From positions 45,436 to 109,435 of the forward strand of contig JAIEMG010000037.1 in NCBI GenBank assembly GCA_019752375.1: a stretch of DNA of 64,000 nucleotides, read 5' to 3'. The stretch comes from Gemmataceae bacterium (GTDB taxonomy: Bacteria > Planctomycetota > Planctomycetia > Gemmatales > Gemmataceae). A program made the position numbers and the translations under genes. How positions within the stretch are numbered: position 1 is the first letter of the stretch; every line of letters starts with the position of its first letter. The notes beneath the pieces are model-generated. The model saw only the letters and a program-made list of their open reading frames with translations, had not been told where the DNA came from and did no database searches. This document shows, piece by piece, positions 45,389 to 53,615 of this stretch.

Positions 45389-45500
45389 GAGTTCATTCTA
45401 CTCGCCGCCGCGCTGTGTTCGATTGATTGACAATGCATCGGCCAGCCGGTATTTCTGAGGTGCGCCGTTGGACTACCGGTCATCCGCACGGGAGCGAAGC

Positions 45501-45911
45501 ATGAATTGGCGAATCTGCGGCCTGCTATTGCCTCTGATCCTGGTGCTGGCTGCGGGGGTGGGCGCTCAGGACAAGCCACCAACCATCAAGCAGATCATGG
45601 GCAAGGTGAACAAGGGCCCGAACTCGCTGTGCCCCACGATTGGTAAGGCGCTCCGCGCCGACGAACCTCAGTGGGACGACATCCAGAAGGAAACGAAGGA
45701 ACTTGCCGCGCTCGCCGCAGTGCTGGGCAAGAACAGTCCGCCCAAGGGCGAGCAGGCGAGTTGGGACGATCTGGCGAAAGTGTACGCCAGCAATGCCAAG
45801 GCCCTCGATGATGCGGCCCAGAAGAAAGACAAGACCGCCGCCCAGGCCGCGTTTCAGCGCCTGGCCGACATGAAGAACTGCAATGCGTGCCACAACGCGC
45901 ATCGGCCCTGA
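45501..45911 (+). CDS. Periplasmic cytochrome c-like protein
   Basis: 136 residues from ATG 45501; signal peptide NWRICGLLLPLILVLAAGVG, cleaved near AQDKPP. One heme motif CNACH lies 8 residues from the C-terminus (MKNCNACHNAHRP), the layout of cytochrome c-prime-type four-helix proteins, which here also has an internal helical bundle (GKALRADEPQWDDIQKETKE). Small proteins of this type are common in planctomycetes; electron donor and acceptor unknown. GGAGCGA precedes the ATG. An in-frame start at 45468 is unlikely because it adds polar residues before the signal. Confidence 0.85.
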   Translation: MNWRICGLLLPLILVLAAGVGAQDKPPTIKQIMGKVNKGPNSLCPTIGKALRADEPQWDDIQKETKELAALAAVLGKNSPPKGEQASWDDLAKVYASNAKALDDAAQKKDKTAAQAAFQRLADMKNCNACHNAHRP

Positions 45912-45931
45912 TCCTCCGTGGACGACGAATC

Positions 45932-46414
45932 ATGCTCGATGGTCCTTCGGTTGCTGCCGCATTGCAAGAATGCGGCGTCACTCACGTGGTCTGGATTCCG
46001 GACAGCCATCTCGGCGCCTGGGACGCCGCGTTGTCACATGCACCAGGCATCACGCTGATCCGCGCCTGCCGTGAAGGCGAGGCGATCGCCATTGCCGCCG
46101 GCCTGATCCTCGGCGGCAGGAAGCCGGTCGTCATGATCCAGTGCACCGGGCTCTTCGAAGCCGGGGATTCGCTGCGGAACTTCGTCCATGACATGAAGCT
46201 GCCTTTGTTTCTGATCGTCGGACTGCGCAGCCATATGGCGGCGCAGAAGGGCAAGGTGGCGGATACGTGCCCGCAGTTCTCCGAACCGATCATGCAGACG
46301 TGGAAGGTCCCCTATGTGCTGCTGGAACCCCGGCACGTGGCCGCGGACTTGGCGGCGGAGTATCGCGAGGCGCAGGCGGAGAAACGAGCCGGCGCGGTCC
46401 TTCTGGCGGAGTGA
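45932..46414 (+). CDS. TPP-dependent decarboxylase, alpha (Pyr) subunit, sulfopyruvate decarboxylase-like
   Basis: 160 residues: the pyrimidine-binding half of a thiamine-diphosphate enzyme, split as in archaeal ComDE sulfopyruvate decarboxylase. GVTHVVWIPDSHLGAWDAAL, then RACREGEAIAIAAGLILGGR with the cofactor-activating Glu, and KPVVMIQCTGLFEAGDSLRN and LPLFLIVGLRSH. The length is close to that of ComD (about 169). The beta gene overlaps it by 4 bp (GTGA). Phosphonopyruvate decarboxylase or another 2-oxoacid decarboxylase is an alternative; substrate not decidable from sequence alone. An in-frame codon at 45887 overlaps the cytochrome gene and is not used. Confidence 0.85.
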   Translation: MLDGPSVAAALQECGVTHVVWIPDSHLGAWDAALSHAPGITLIRACREGEAIAIAAGLILGGRKPVVMIQCTGLFEAGDSLRNFVHDMKLPLFLIVGLRSHMAAQKGKVADTCPQFSEPIMQTWKVPYVLLEPRHVAADLAAEYREAQAEKRAGAVLLAE

Positions 46415-46992
46415 ATACCGTGGCAATGACGCACGAGCAGGCCCTGGAAGTGCTGGCGGCCGATCGCGGTCAGCGCGTCGTCGTGACCACGATGGCCTCG
46501 ATCGGCCTGTGGCCGCGCATCTCGGATACGCCGCGAGATTTTGCCTACATGCCGTCGTCGATGGGCCAGGGCCCGGCGCTGGGGCTCGGCCTGGCGCTGG
46601 CGCATCCGGAACCAGGCGTCATTGTCGTCAACGGCGACGGCTGCACGCTGATGAACCTGGGCTTCCTGGTCACAATGGCCAACACGCCGGCCAACCTGTT
46701 CGTCCTCATCATCGACAACGGCCTCTACGAGGTCACCGGCGGCCAGGTCACCGCCGGCGCCGGCCACACCGATTTCGCAGGCCTGGCCCGTTCTGCCGGG
46801 ATTCGGCGCGTCTATCACTTCGACAGCCTGGAGGCTTGGAAACAGGGCGCCGCCGAGGCACTGGCGGGCACCGGACCGGCGGTCATCTGGCTGAAGGTCG
46901 AAGGCAAGCTGGGGCAGCAGACGCCCAAGCCGCCAAGGGGAATGCAGGAGCAGATTGGGCGACTGCAAACCTCGCTGGCGGGATCAAGCTGA
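46411..46992 (+). CDS. TPP-dependent decarboxylase, beta (PP) subunit, sulfopyruvate decarboxylase-like
   Basis: 193 residues from GTG 46411, which overlaps the alpha stop; ATG 46426 is a second choice. It is the diphosphate-binding half: MASIGLWPRISDTPRDFAYM, PSSMGQGPALGLGLALAHPE, and the GDG-N motif VVNGDGCTLMNLGFLVTMAN with LIIDNGLYEVTGGQ behind it. Together with the upstream subunit it forms a complete active site. The archaeal ComE is 188 residues. If the substrate is sulfopyruvate the product is sulfoacetaldehyde; coenzyme M synthesis as such is not implied in a bacterium. Confidence 0.85.
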   Translation: MNTVAMTHEQALEVLAADRGQRVVVTTMASIGLWPRISDTPRDFAYMPSSMGQGPALGLGLALAHPEPGVIVVNGDGCTLMNLGFLVTMANTPANLFVLIIDNGLYEVTGGQVTAGAGHTDFAGLARSAGIRRVYHFDSLEAWKQGAAEALAGTGPAVIWLKVEGKLGQQTPKPPRGMQEQIGRLQTSLAGSS

Positions 46993-47048
46993 GCATCCTG
47001 TCGTTGGATTTGCGACTCGCGATCGTGGCAGGTACGATGGATTGAATT

Positions 47049-47254
47049 GGGTGCAGCTGCTAATTCTACAGGATGAGCTTGAGTAGCAGATGCCCTGTTT
47101 TTCAGGGTCTTCTCAAAGCTCGTGTCAGTTTCGTGCTGCAATCGCTGCCCAAATTTGGGCATTAATGGTCGATTTTCCGGTCTCCGAATGGCCGAAAACC
47201 TTGTTTTTCCCGTGTAGGATTGCTGTTTCCCTTGTAGAAAACGCAGTTGCACCC
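47049..47254 (+). mobile_element. 206-bp MITE, copy A
   Basis: Ends GGGTGCAGCTGC...GCAGTTGCACCC form imperfect terminal inverted repeats of about 24 bp; flanks carry a perfect 9-bp direct repeat GATTGAATT (47040-47048 and 47255-47263). Inside are the palindrome GCCCAAATTTGGGC (47147-47160) and the hairpin CCCTG-TTTTT-CAGGG. No transposase frame. Same sequence as copy B at 47840-48045 in opposite orientation. Inserted upstream of the antitoxin-like gene, 30 bp before its start. Confidence 0.88.
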
Positions 47255-47283
47255 GATTGAATTGCTCGATCTGGAGATCTCTC

Positions 47284-47610
47284 ATGGTTTTGACACTGGA
47301 GCAACTCAAGGACGCCGCCGCCGATTTGCCGGTGCGAGAACGGGCCGAACTGGCACAGTTTCTTGTACGCACTCTGGACGAGTCGGAAGCCGCTAACATT
47401 TTCAGCGGCGGCATTGATGCCGCTGCCGTTAAGGTCCGCCGTAAATGGATGGGCGAGATGGGCCTGTCGGCCGAGGAGGTGGACGAATCATGTCGTGATG
47501 ATCCGCCGACTTCCCTGGACGAGGAACTGAGGCAGTTACAAGCGGTCTTGTGGCTAAAAGTGAACACACCGCCCAGTGCGACGATGCAGGCCTGGGCGAC
47601 AAAGTACTAA
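47284..47610 (+). CDS. Antitoxin-like (addiction-module) protein
   Basis: 108 residues from ATG 47284 with GGAG 8 bp upstream. The opening TLEQLKDAAADLPVRERAEL, AQFLVRTLDESEA is the helix-loop typical of small addiction-module antitoxins that act with MazF- or RelE-like toxins. The C-terminus VLWLKVNTPPSATMQAWATK is less typical and may reflect drift. A MazF/PemK-like toxin gene begins 18 bp after its stop. MITE copy A lies in its leader, so its native promoter may be displaced. Confidence 0.65.
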   Translation: MVLTLEQLKDAAADLPVRERAELAQFLVRTLDESEAANIFSGGIDAAAVKVRRKWMGEMGLSAEEVDESCRDDPPTSLDEELRQLQAVLWLKVNTPPSATMQAWATKY

Positions 47611-47628
47611 CACTCGGGAGGCGGGGGT

Positions 47629-48215
47629 GTGCCATCGCTTGTTCAGGGCCGGGTTGTCTATCCAACCGTGAAGGTTCCGGATCCGCAGGGCAACAATCCA
47701 AAGGAAGGGCGCCCGTTTGTCGTGATAACTGGGAATGAAGATATCGCAAAGGCTGACCGGGTTGTCGCGATCGGCATCACCGGAGAATTGGACGAGTCGC
47801 CCAGCGATCATTACGTCGTGCTCAAGCACGGTCTGAATTGGGTGCAACTGCGTTTTCTACAAGGGAAACAGCAATCCTACACGGGAAAAACAAGGTTTTC
47901 GGCCATTCGGAGACCGGAAAATCGACCATTAATGCCCAAATTTGGGCAGCGATTGCAGCACGAAACTGACACGAGCTTTGAGAAGACCCTGAAAAACAGG
48001 GCATCTGCTACTCAAGCTCATCCTGTAGAATTAGCAGCTGCACCCGTCTGAATTGTAAGACGGGTTTGAGCAAACCGTCTGGCGCGCTCTGCACGTGGTC
48101 GATCGACATTTCGAAAAGCTCGATCGAGATCGGCCAAGGTTATATCGATCCGCTTCCGATCCAGGCCATCGTGATGAAGCACATCGAACTAAATGCCACG
48201 CCGCGAGCCATCTGA
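47629..48215 (+). pseudogene. PemK/MazF-like toxin gene split by a MITE
   Basis: From GTG 47629 (GGGAGG upstream): GRVVYPTVKVPDPQGNNPKE, RPFVVITGNED, DRVVAIGITGELDESPSDHY VVLKHGLN, then the MITE at 47840-48045. After the second 9-bp duplication the same frame resumes CKTGLSKPSGALCTWSIDIS, IEIGQGYIDPLPIQAIVMKH and stops at 48213-48215. Without the element and one GTCTGAATT the gene codes for 123 residues, the usual size of MazF/PemK endoribonucleases. As it stands, translation runs into the MITE and ends at 48051 with a foreign C-terminus, so the toxin should be inactive. Confidence 0.82.
47840..48045 (-). mobile_element. 206-bp MITE, copy B, inside the toxin gene
   Basis: Reverse complement of copy A (47049-47254) over 206 bp with no difference that I can see. 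Flanked by the 9-bp direct repeat GTCTGAATT (47831-47839 and 48046-48054). The two targets share G--TGAATT, so the element may prefer such sites. The identity of the copies suggests recent movement, needing a transposase in trans that is not in the window. Confidence 0.9.
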
Positions 48216-48824
48216 TCATCGTCCTGTCCACGGCTTCGCCAGCTTCTCCTCTAACCCCGCCTTGACCGTCGGCCATTCCGATTCGATCACGCTGAAATAG
48301 ACCGAATGTCGAAATCGGCCGCCCGCGACAATCATGTGGTTGCGCAGCGTTCCCTCTTCCTTCGCACCCATCCGCAGCATCGCGTTGCGCGATCGCTCGT
48401 TGAGCGAGTCGGTCTTCAGCTCGACGCGGAGACAGCCGAGGTGCTCGAAGGCGTGATGCAGCATCAGGTACTTGGCTTCGGTGTTGATCGGCGTGCGATG
48501 CCACTGCGGACTGATCCACGTCCAGCCGATCTCGAGCCGGCGATGCTCCGGCACCATGTTCGCAAAGCGCGTGGAGCCGACCGCACGGCCGGTCGCGCGC
48601 TCGATGGTGGCGAACGGCAATGCAGTGCGGGCCTGCTGCCAGGTCAGCGCCGTCTCGATGAAGGCCCGTACCTCCTGCGGTGTGCGCGCCGGCGGATGAA
48701 TGTAACGCCAGATCTCTTCGTGGTCCGCGACGGCGCAGAGCGGGCCGTGATGGGCCATGGTCAATGGCTCCATGCGGACGTGAGTGCCTTCGAGAGTGAC
48801 CGGTTCGATGCGCATCTCGCTCAT
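48216..48824 (-). CDS. GNAT-family N-acetyltransferase (RimJ/RimL type)
   Basis: 202 residues. GNAT fold with TLEGTHVRMEPLTMAHHGPL, FATIERATGRAVGSTRFANM, RRLEIGWTWISPQWHRTPIN, TEAKYLMLHHAFEHLGCLRV ELKTDSLNERSRNAMLRMGA. The acetyl-CoA loop RTPINTE replaces the R/Q-x-x-G-x-G/A form, as in many members that modify small molecules or protein N-termini. Its start overlaps the stop of rtcB by 4 bp, so it is co-translated with rtcB; meaning unclear. It ends one base from the stop of the convergent toxin gene. Confidence 0.88.
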   Translation of the reverse strand: MSEMRIEPVTLEGTHVRMEPLTMAHHGPLCAVADHEEIWRYIHPPARTPQEVRAFIETALTWQQARTALPFATIERATGRAVGSTRFANMVPEHRRLEIGWTWISPQWHRTPINTEAKYLMLHHAFEHLGCLRVELKTDSLNERSRNAMLRMGAKEEGTLRNHMIVAGGRFRHSVYFSVIESEWPTVKAGLEEKLAKPWTGR

Positions 48825-50284
48825 CCCTTGATCACGCCAATCGGCCGCATCCTGGCCACTTTGTGCGACAGGCCGGCACGATGAACGACATCAACCACGT
48901 CATCGACATTCTTGTATGCCTTGGGCTGCTCTTCCGCCAGGCCCTTGTGGCTCTGGGCCATGGCGATGACGCCTCGGGACAACAGTTCCTTGTCGATGCG
49001 GCGGCCGGCTGCGTCCTTGAGGGCGGCGGTGCGGCTCATGGCGCGGCCGGCGCCGTGGCAGGTCGTGCCGAACGTCTTCTCCATGCTGCCCAGCTGGCCC
49101 GTCAACACCCAGCTGGCGCGGCCCATGTCTCCCGGAATGATGACCGGCTGGCCGATCTTCATGTACTGCTGCGGCATCTCCGGGTGGCCCGGCGGGAACG
49201 CGCGCGTGGCGCCCTTGCGATGCACCCAGACCTTCTTGCGCTTGCCGCTGACGGTGTGCTCCTCGAACTTGGCGATGTTGTGGCAGACGTCGTACACCAG
49301 GTTCATCTGCAATTCCTGCCACGAGCGGCCGAAGACTGTGGCAAAGACTTCGCGGGCCTGCTGCATGAGGAGCTGACGGTTGCACCAGGCGAAGTTGGCC
49401 GCAGCACGCATCGCCGCGATGTAATGCTCGCCTTCCGGGCTGTAGACCGGCGCGCAGACGAGCTGGCGGTCCGGCAGCTCGATGCCATACTTTTCCGGCG
49501 CCTTGCGCAATGCCATTAGCGCGTCGTCGCAGACCTGGTAGCCCAGGCCGCGCGAGCCGCTGTGGATCATCACGCAGACCATGTCCTTTTCCAGGCCGAA
49601 TGCGGATGCCGCCGTCTCGTCGAAGACGTGATCGACGATCTGCACTTCGAGGAAGTGGTTGCCCGAGCCGAGCGTCCCGCACTGGTCCTCGCCACGCTTC
49701 AAGGCGCGATCGCTGACGGCATCGGGGTCGGCACCGTCGAGCCGTCCGTGCGCTTCGGTGTACTCGAGGTCGCGCGCGGTGCCCAAGCCGCGGCCGACGA
49801 GAAAGCTCGATCCCTCGCTGAGCAGATGCTTCAGCTCCTTCGCCTTGAAGTGGTAGCGGCCTGACTTGCCTACTCCGGTCGGCACCTGGCGAAACAGCTC
49901 CTCGACCAGCGGGCGGATGTGCTGCTTGACGTCGCGATAGAAGAGGTTCGAGCGCACCAGGCGGACGCCGCAATTGATGTCGTAGCCGACGCCGCCGGGC
50001 GAGATGACGCCGCCTTCGTTCGGATCGGTAGCGCAGACCCCGCCGATGCAGAAGCCGTAGCCCCAGTGAATGTCGGGCATTGCCAGGCTGGCATGCTGGA
50101 TACCGGGCAGGAAGGCGACGTTGGCCACCTGTTCCGGCGCCTGGTCGCCCTTGATCTGCTCCAGCAGGCGGTCGTCGGCAAAGATCAGCCCATCGACGCG
50201 CATGCCCGGCTTGTAGCTCTTCGGGATCCGCCAGCAGCAGTCGTCGACGCGCTCCAGCGGCCCGTGGTAACTTTCCTTGGCCAT
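48821..50284 (-). CDS. rtcB: RNA-splicing ligase RtcB (3'-phosphate/5'-OH RNA ligase)
   Basis: 487 residues. GTP- and Mn-dependent ligase that joins 2',3'-cyclic phosphate and 5'-OH RNA ends. Metal and GMP residues lie in GGVGYDINCGVRLVRSN, GTLGSGNHFLEVQIVD, VCVMIHSGSRGLGYQVCDDA, VYDVCHNIAKFEEH and TTCHGAGRAMSRTAALK (His that carries GMP). Full length, all motifs present. Upstream of it, across a polypurine repeat, lies archease, the protein that helps RtcB to form the guanylated state. Downstream GNAT gene overlaps by 4 bp. Confidence 0.97.
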   Translation of the reverse strand: MAKESYHGPLERVDDCCWRIPKSYKPGMRVDGLIFADDRLLEQIKGDQAPEQVANVAFLPGIQHASLAMPDIHWGYGFCIGGVCATDPNEGGVISPGGVGYDINCGVRLVRSNLFYRDVKQHIRPLVEELFRQVPTGVGKSGRYHFKAKELKHLLSEGSSFLVGRGLGTARDLEYTEAHGRLDGADPDAVSDRALKRGEDQCGTLGSGNHFLEVQIVDHVFDETAASAFGLEKDMVCVMIHSGSRGLGYQVCDDALMALRKAPEKYGIELPDRQLVCAPVYSPEGEHYIAAMRAAANFAWCNRQLLMQQAREVFATVFGRSWQELQMNLVYDVCHNIAKFEEHTVSGKRKKVWVHRKGATRAFPPGHPEMPQQYMKIGQPVIIPGDMGRASWVLTGQLGSMEKTFGTTCHGAGRAMSRTAALKDAAGRRIDKELLSRGVIAMAQSHKGLAEEQPKAYKNVDDVVDVVHRAGLSHKVARMRPIGVIKG

Positions 50285-50392
50285 GATGCCCTCCGAGAGA
50301 GGGAGTAGGGAGTGGGGAGAAGGGAGTACCGCTTCCTATTCCCCATTTCCTACCCTCTACTCCCTACTCCCGATTCCCTACTCCCTTTCCCT
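50285..50392. repeat. Polypurine/polypyrimidine inverted repeat
   Basis: A GGGAGTAGGGAGT-type purine run (50292-50330) faces a CTCCCTACTCCC pyrimidine run (50341-50390); 13-nt arms 50301-50313 and 50359-50371 are perfect. It lies between archease and rtcB. Similar low-complexity blocks occur inside queG and at 54.1 kb. Confidence 0.65.
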
Positions 50393-50803
50393 TCAAATAT
50401 CCACAATCACTTCCGCCAGCCACAGGTCGCCCTCGCGCTCGACGCGCAGGCCGTGGTAGGTGATGGCTTTCACTTCGTGGCTCAACGCATGGCGTTCGCG
50501 ATCGAGCGGCTCTCCCCAGGCACTGCCGTGCAGGCCCTGCTCGTCCACATGGACTTCGAAGCGGCAGAACAGCAGGTGCTCCGTGTCGAGACGGTAGAGC
50601 AACTCGTTCAACCAGTCGAAGAGCAGCAATTCGCGTTCCTCGCCTGGGAGTTGCACTTCCAGCCGCTGCTTCGCCTCGACGGTCCTGAGATCTTCGACCA
50701 CGGTCGAGAACATGCACTCGGCCGCCTCGGCGAAGAGCGTGTCGAGATCGGCGGCACGGATGCGCAGGCCCAGGTCGGCAGTGTGCTCGAAGGTTTCGTA
50801 CAT
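50393..50803 (-). CDS. Archease
   Basis: 136 residues from ATG 50803 (MYETFEHTADLGLRIRAADL); ATG 50809 is also in frame. The family marks are the N-terminal HTADLG, LFAEAAECMFSTVVED, RELLLFDWLNELLYRLDTEH, and a C-terminal EVKAITYHGLRVEREGDLWL AEVIVDI with the metal-binding Asp at the end. Archease speeds the guanylation of RtcB and allows multiple turnover. Its place next to rtcB on the same strand fits that role. Confidence 0.95.
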   Translation of the reverse strand: MYETFEHTADLGLRIRAADLDTLFAEAAECMFSTVVEDLRTVEAKQRLEVQLPGEERELLLFDWLNELLYRLDTEHLLFCRFEVHVDEQGLHGSAWGEPLDRERHALSHEVKAITYHGLRVEREGDLWLAEVIVDI

Positions 50804-50950
50804 GCGCATAATGCTATCGCACCGGTGACGGCAACGGTAGCGAAGACACGCGGAAAGAGGGGAAGGTTCGGATGGAAGGCGAGCGTCGAGGCGTCAGCCC
50901 GACGTGGATCCCGCAATGATCTGGCCAGAAAACGGCAGGCTGACAGAGTC

Positions 50951-51973
50951 TCACCAACGCATCACGGCGGTGCCCCAGGTGAGGCCGGCACCGAAGCCGC
51001 TCAGCACGATCTTGTTGCCGCGCTTGATGCGGCCTTCCTGGATCGCTTCGTCCAGGGCGAGGGGTACCGAACCGCCGGAAGTGTTGCCGTACTTGTCGAG
51101 ATTGTTGAAGACCCGGTTGCGCGGGATGTGCAGCACGTCGATCGCCGCGTTGATGATGCGGATGTTGGCCTGGTGCGGGATGTACAGGTCGATGTCCTGC
51201 GGCTTCAGGTTGCTCGCTTGAAGCACGTCCTGAATGGTGTCGCACAGGATGGCAGTGGCCCAGCGGAAGACGGCTCGGCCGTCCATGTGCATGAAGTGCA
51301 TGCCTTTGGACAGCAGTTCCGGCGTCGGGGGCAAGCGGCTACCGCACGACGGACGGCTGAGCAGGTCTCCACCGCTGCCGTCGGCGCCCATGCTGTAACT
51401 GAGGATGCCCTGGTCCGGCTCGCCGCGTGCCAGCAGGACCGCGCCGGCACCGTCGCCGAAGAGCGGATAGGTCTTCAGGTCGTCCGGATTGACGATGCGC
51501 GAGTTGCAGTCGCCGCCGATGATGAGCGCTAGGTCGGAGACGCCGGCCACGACATAGGCCGCGCCGGTGATGAGTGCGTACATGAACCCGGCGCAGGCTG
51601 CCTGCATGTCCACCGCAGGGCAGCTGAGGTGAAGCCGATCCTGCACCAGGCACGCGGTGGCGGGAAAGGGCATGTCCGGCGAGAAGGTTGCCAGCAGGCA
51701 GAGGTCGATGTCCTTGGGATCCACCTTCGCGGACTCGATGCAACGGACCGCCGCTTCGTGGCACAGGTCGCTCGTGGCTTGATGCGGCAGGGCGTGGCGG
51801 CGTTCGAGGATGCCGGTGCGTCGAACGATCCAGTCGGAATCGAATCCCAGCCGCTGATGCAGGTGCTCGTTGGTGACGACGGCATCCGGAACATAGCTGC
51901 CGGTGCCGACCACGCGCACACCCATCAGGCTGCGGCACCTGGGGCGAGGCAGAGTGGGACGGTCGCTGGTCAT
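50951..51973 (-). CDS. fabH: 3-oxoacyl-ACP synthase III (KASIII) family
   Basis: 340 residues. Starts fatty acid synthesis by condensing acetyl-CoA with malonyl-ACP. Catalytic triad: Cys in DMQAACAGFMYALITGA, His in LYIPHQANIRIINAAID, Asn in NLDKYGNTSGGSVPLALDE. The common form of the last motif is GNTSAAS; GNTSGGS is a small variant. GGAAAG 6 bp before ATG 51973; an ATG at 51925 (MGVRVVGTGSYVPD) agrees better with family length (324). No other fatty-acid genes are near, so a role in a special lipid is possible. Confidence 0.92.
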   Translation of the reverse strand: MTSDRPTLPRPRCRSLMGVRVVGTGSYVPDAVVTNEHLHQRLGFDSDWIVRRTGILERRHALPHQATSDLCHEAAVRCIESAKVDPKDIDLCLLATFSPDMPFPATACLVQDRLHLSCPAVDMQAACAGFMYALITGAAYVVAGVSDLALIIGGDCNSRIVNPDDLKTYPLFGDGAGAVLLARGEPDQGILSYSMGADGSGGDLLSRPSCGSRLPPTPELLSKGMHFMHMDGRAVFRWATAILCDTIQDVLQASNLKPQDIDLYIPHQANIRIINAAIDVLHIPRNRVFNNLDKYGNTSGGSVPLALDEAIQEGRIKRGNKIVLSGFGAGLTWGTAVMRW

Positions 51974-52087
51974 TTCGTCTTTCCGCTGAAGGTTCCGGGG
52001 CGATGGGCCCGGAATCGGACAAACGAGAGTATATAGGGACTGGGTAGTTTGGCCAACGCCAATTAGCTCAGCAATGTTCGCCCATCC

Positions 52088-53386
52088 CTACTCGCCACTC
52101 ACCACCGCAAGGTACCGCACCTGAGCGCAGATCGCGTGCTGCGTGTAGTCGATGCGCAGGTTCCCGTCCTGGTCCGACGCGTGGAAACCGCCGAGGAGTC
52201 GAGGACGGTACCAGTCGGCAAAGTGCTGCGTGTTGGCCTCGCTGTACTGGAGCGTGGCGGTGAACTGCAGGCAGCGTTCCAGTGCCTCGCCGTATTTGTG
52301 CAGGCGCTCCCGGTCGCCAGCCTTCTTCATCGCGCGGCATGCTTCGGCCAGCCCCTCGGCGTAGGCCGCCGAGCCAATCTGGGGCGGCGACGAGATGGCC
52401 TTGCCGTCCATCCAGCCCATGAAGCCGCCGATCCACAACGGATGGCGCGGGTCGAGCATCGTGTACTGGAGCGTGCAGATCCAGTCGTTCATCTCCGCGA
52501 CGAAATCGGCAAACGGTTTTTCGCCGGTAAGGAGATACGCTTCAGCAAAGGCAGCGCTCTGCCAGGGCACAAACGCCATGTTCTTGTTCTTCTGCCACCA
52601 CGGCCGATAGAACGCCAGGGCCTTGCGCGCCAGGTCGGTCTTCCACGGGGCCGGCCGCACTTGCTGGCTGCGCATCAGGCCGGCGAGCGCTTCACCGGGA
52701 TAGTAGTTAATGCCGTCGGGATCGTCCGCGCTGGCTTTCGGATCGCCAGGCGCATCGGTGTAACAGAGCGAACCGTCGGCCTGCTGCTGCTGGCGAATGT
52801 AGTTGCACAACTGTTCCGACTGTTCGAGAAGCTCATTCGTCGCCTCGGGAAGTTCATTGATGGCGAGCACCAGCAATCCCGCCGCGGCAAGGCGGTTCAC
52901 CACCATCGACGGCAGGGTCGTGTACCGAACGGTCTTCTTCTCGTCGGTGGTGGTATCGGCCAGCAGCGTCAGCACGGCCTGGCGGGCAACCGCGGTATGG
53001 CGTTCATCCCCAAAATAGCGCGCGGCACGCGCCAGGGCGAATGCAGCGCCCGCCTGGCGCAGGTAGTGGTCGCCTTCCATTCGGCTCTTGAGGGCGGGGA
53101 GAAAACCGTACTCGAACCGCCCGTCGGGCCGATTGGCGCGCATGAGCCAATCGGCGCCGCGCTGGGCGCTGAGCGCCATCTGCTGGCCGAGGGGTGTGAG
53201 CTTCGACACGTCACGCGCGGGTCGGCTTTCGGGCATTCGGCCGACGGCGCCGCCCTTCTGCGCGGCCCCCGGCAGGGCACCGGGCGGAAGCCCCACTTGA
53301 TCCTGGCCGCGCGTCAGCGACAGCGTGATCAACGCACCAAGGGTCAAAACGACCGACGCGAGGAGATAGGCCAACCGCCTGCGCAT
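52088..53386 (-). CDS. Secreted alpha/alpha-toroid protein of unknown function
   Basis: 432 residues; membrane-anchor or signal at the N-terminus (RRRLAYLLASVVLTLGALIT). The mature part shows repeated helix pairs with aromatic-small-residue patterns (AALAGADWL-like): LSAQRGADWLMRANRPDGRF, YLRQAGAAFALARAARYFGD, YYPGEALAGLMRSQQ, WQSAAFAEAYLLTGEKPFAD, SAAYAEGLAEACRAMKKAGD. This is the layout of six-hairpin/toroid glycosidases and terpene-cyclase-like folds; no catalytic residues can be assigned. Probably a polysaccharide-related envelope protein. Confidence 0.72.
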   Translation of the reverse strand: MRRRLAYLLASVVLTLGALITLSLTRGQDQVGLPPGALPGAAQKGGAVGRMPESRPARDVSKLTPLGQQMALSAQRGADWLMRANRPDGRFEYGFLPALKSRMEGDHYLRQAGAAFALARAARYFGDERHTAVARQAVLTLLADTTTDEKKTVRYTTLPSMVVNRLAAAGLLVLAINELPEATNELLEQSEQLCNYIRQQQQADGSLCYTDAPGDPKASADDPDGINYYPGEALAGLMRSQQVRPAPWKTDLARKALAFYRPWWQKNKNMAFVPWQSAAFAEAYLLTGEKPFADFVAEMNDWICTLQYTMLDPRHPLWIGGFMGWMDGKAISSPPQIGSAAYAEGLAEACRAMKKAGDRERLHKYGEALERCLQFTATLQYSEANTQHFADWYRPRLLGGFHASDQDGNLRIDYTQHAICAQVRYLAVVSGE

Positions 53387-53538
53387 GGGTCAGGCCTCCT
53401 TGCCGAGAGAAGCGAACGGAGCCAGGGAACGAGGCGCGATCCGTGCGCATGGTCCCCCGGGCCAGACGGCAGTTATACTCTGGGTTGGGGAAAACGATCA
53501 AGGCGAGCGGAGATTTCAGAAATGGTCGCGCGAGTGTT

Positions 53539-53595
53539 CGTCGTCAGGCCTTCAGACGGTCTCGGGAGAGAAAACCGTCTGAAGGCCTGACGACG
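53539..53595 (-). terminator. 22-bp perfect hairpin after rplU
   Basis: Arms 53539-53560 and 53574-53595 are perfectly complementary over 22 bp, loop of 13 nt, 20 bp after the rplU stop. No T run follows, so it may act as a stabiliser or be a repeat element used as terminator. Confidence 0.7.
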
Positions 53596-53615
53596 ATCGA
53601 GTGCGCGGTGGAAGG

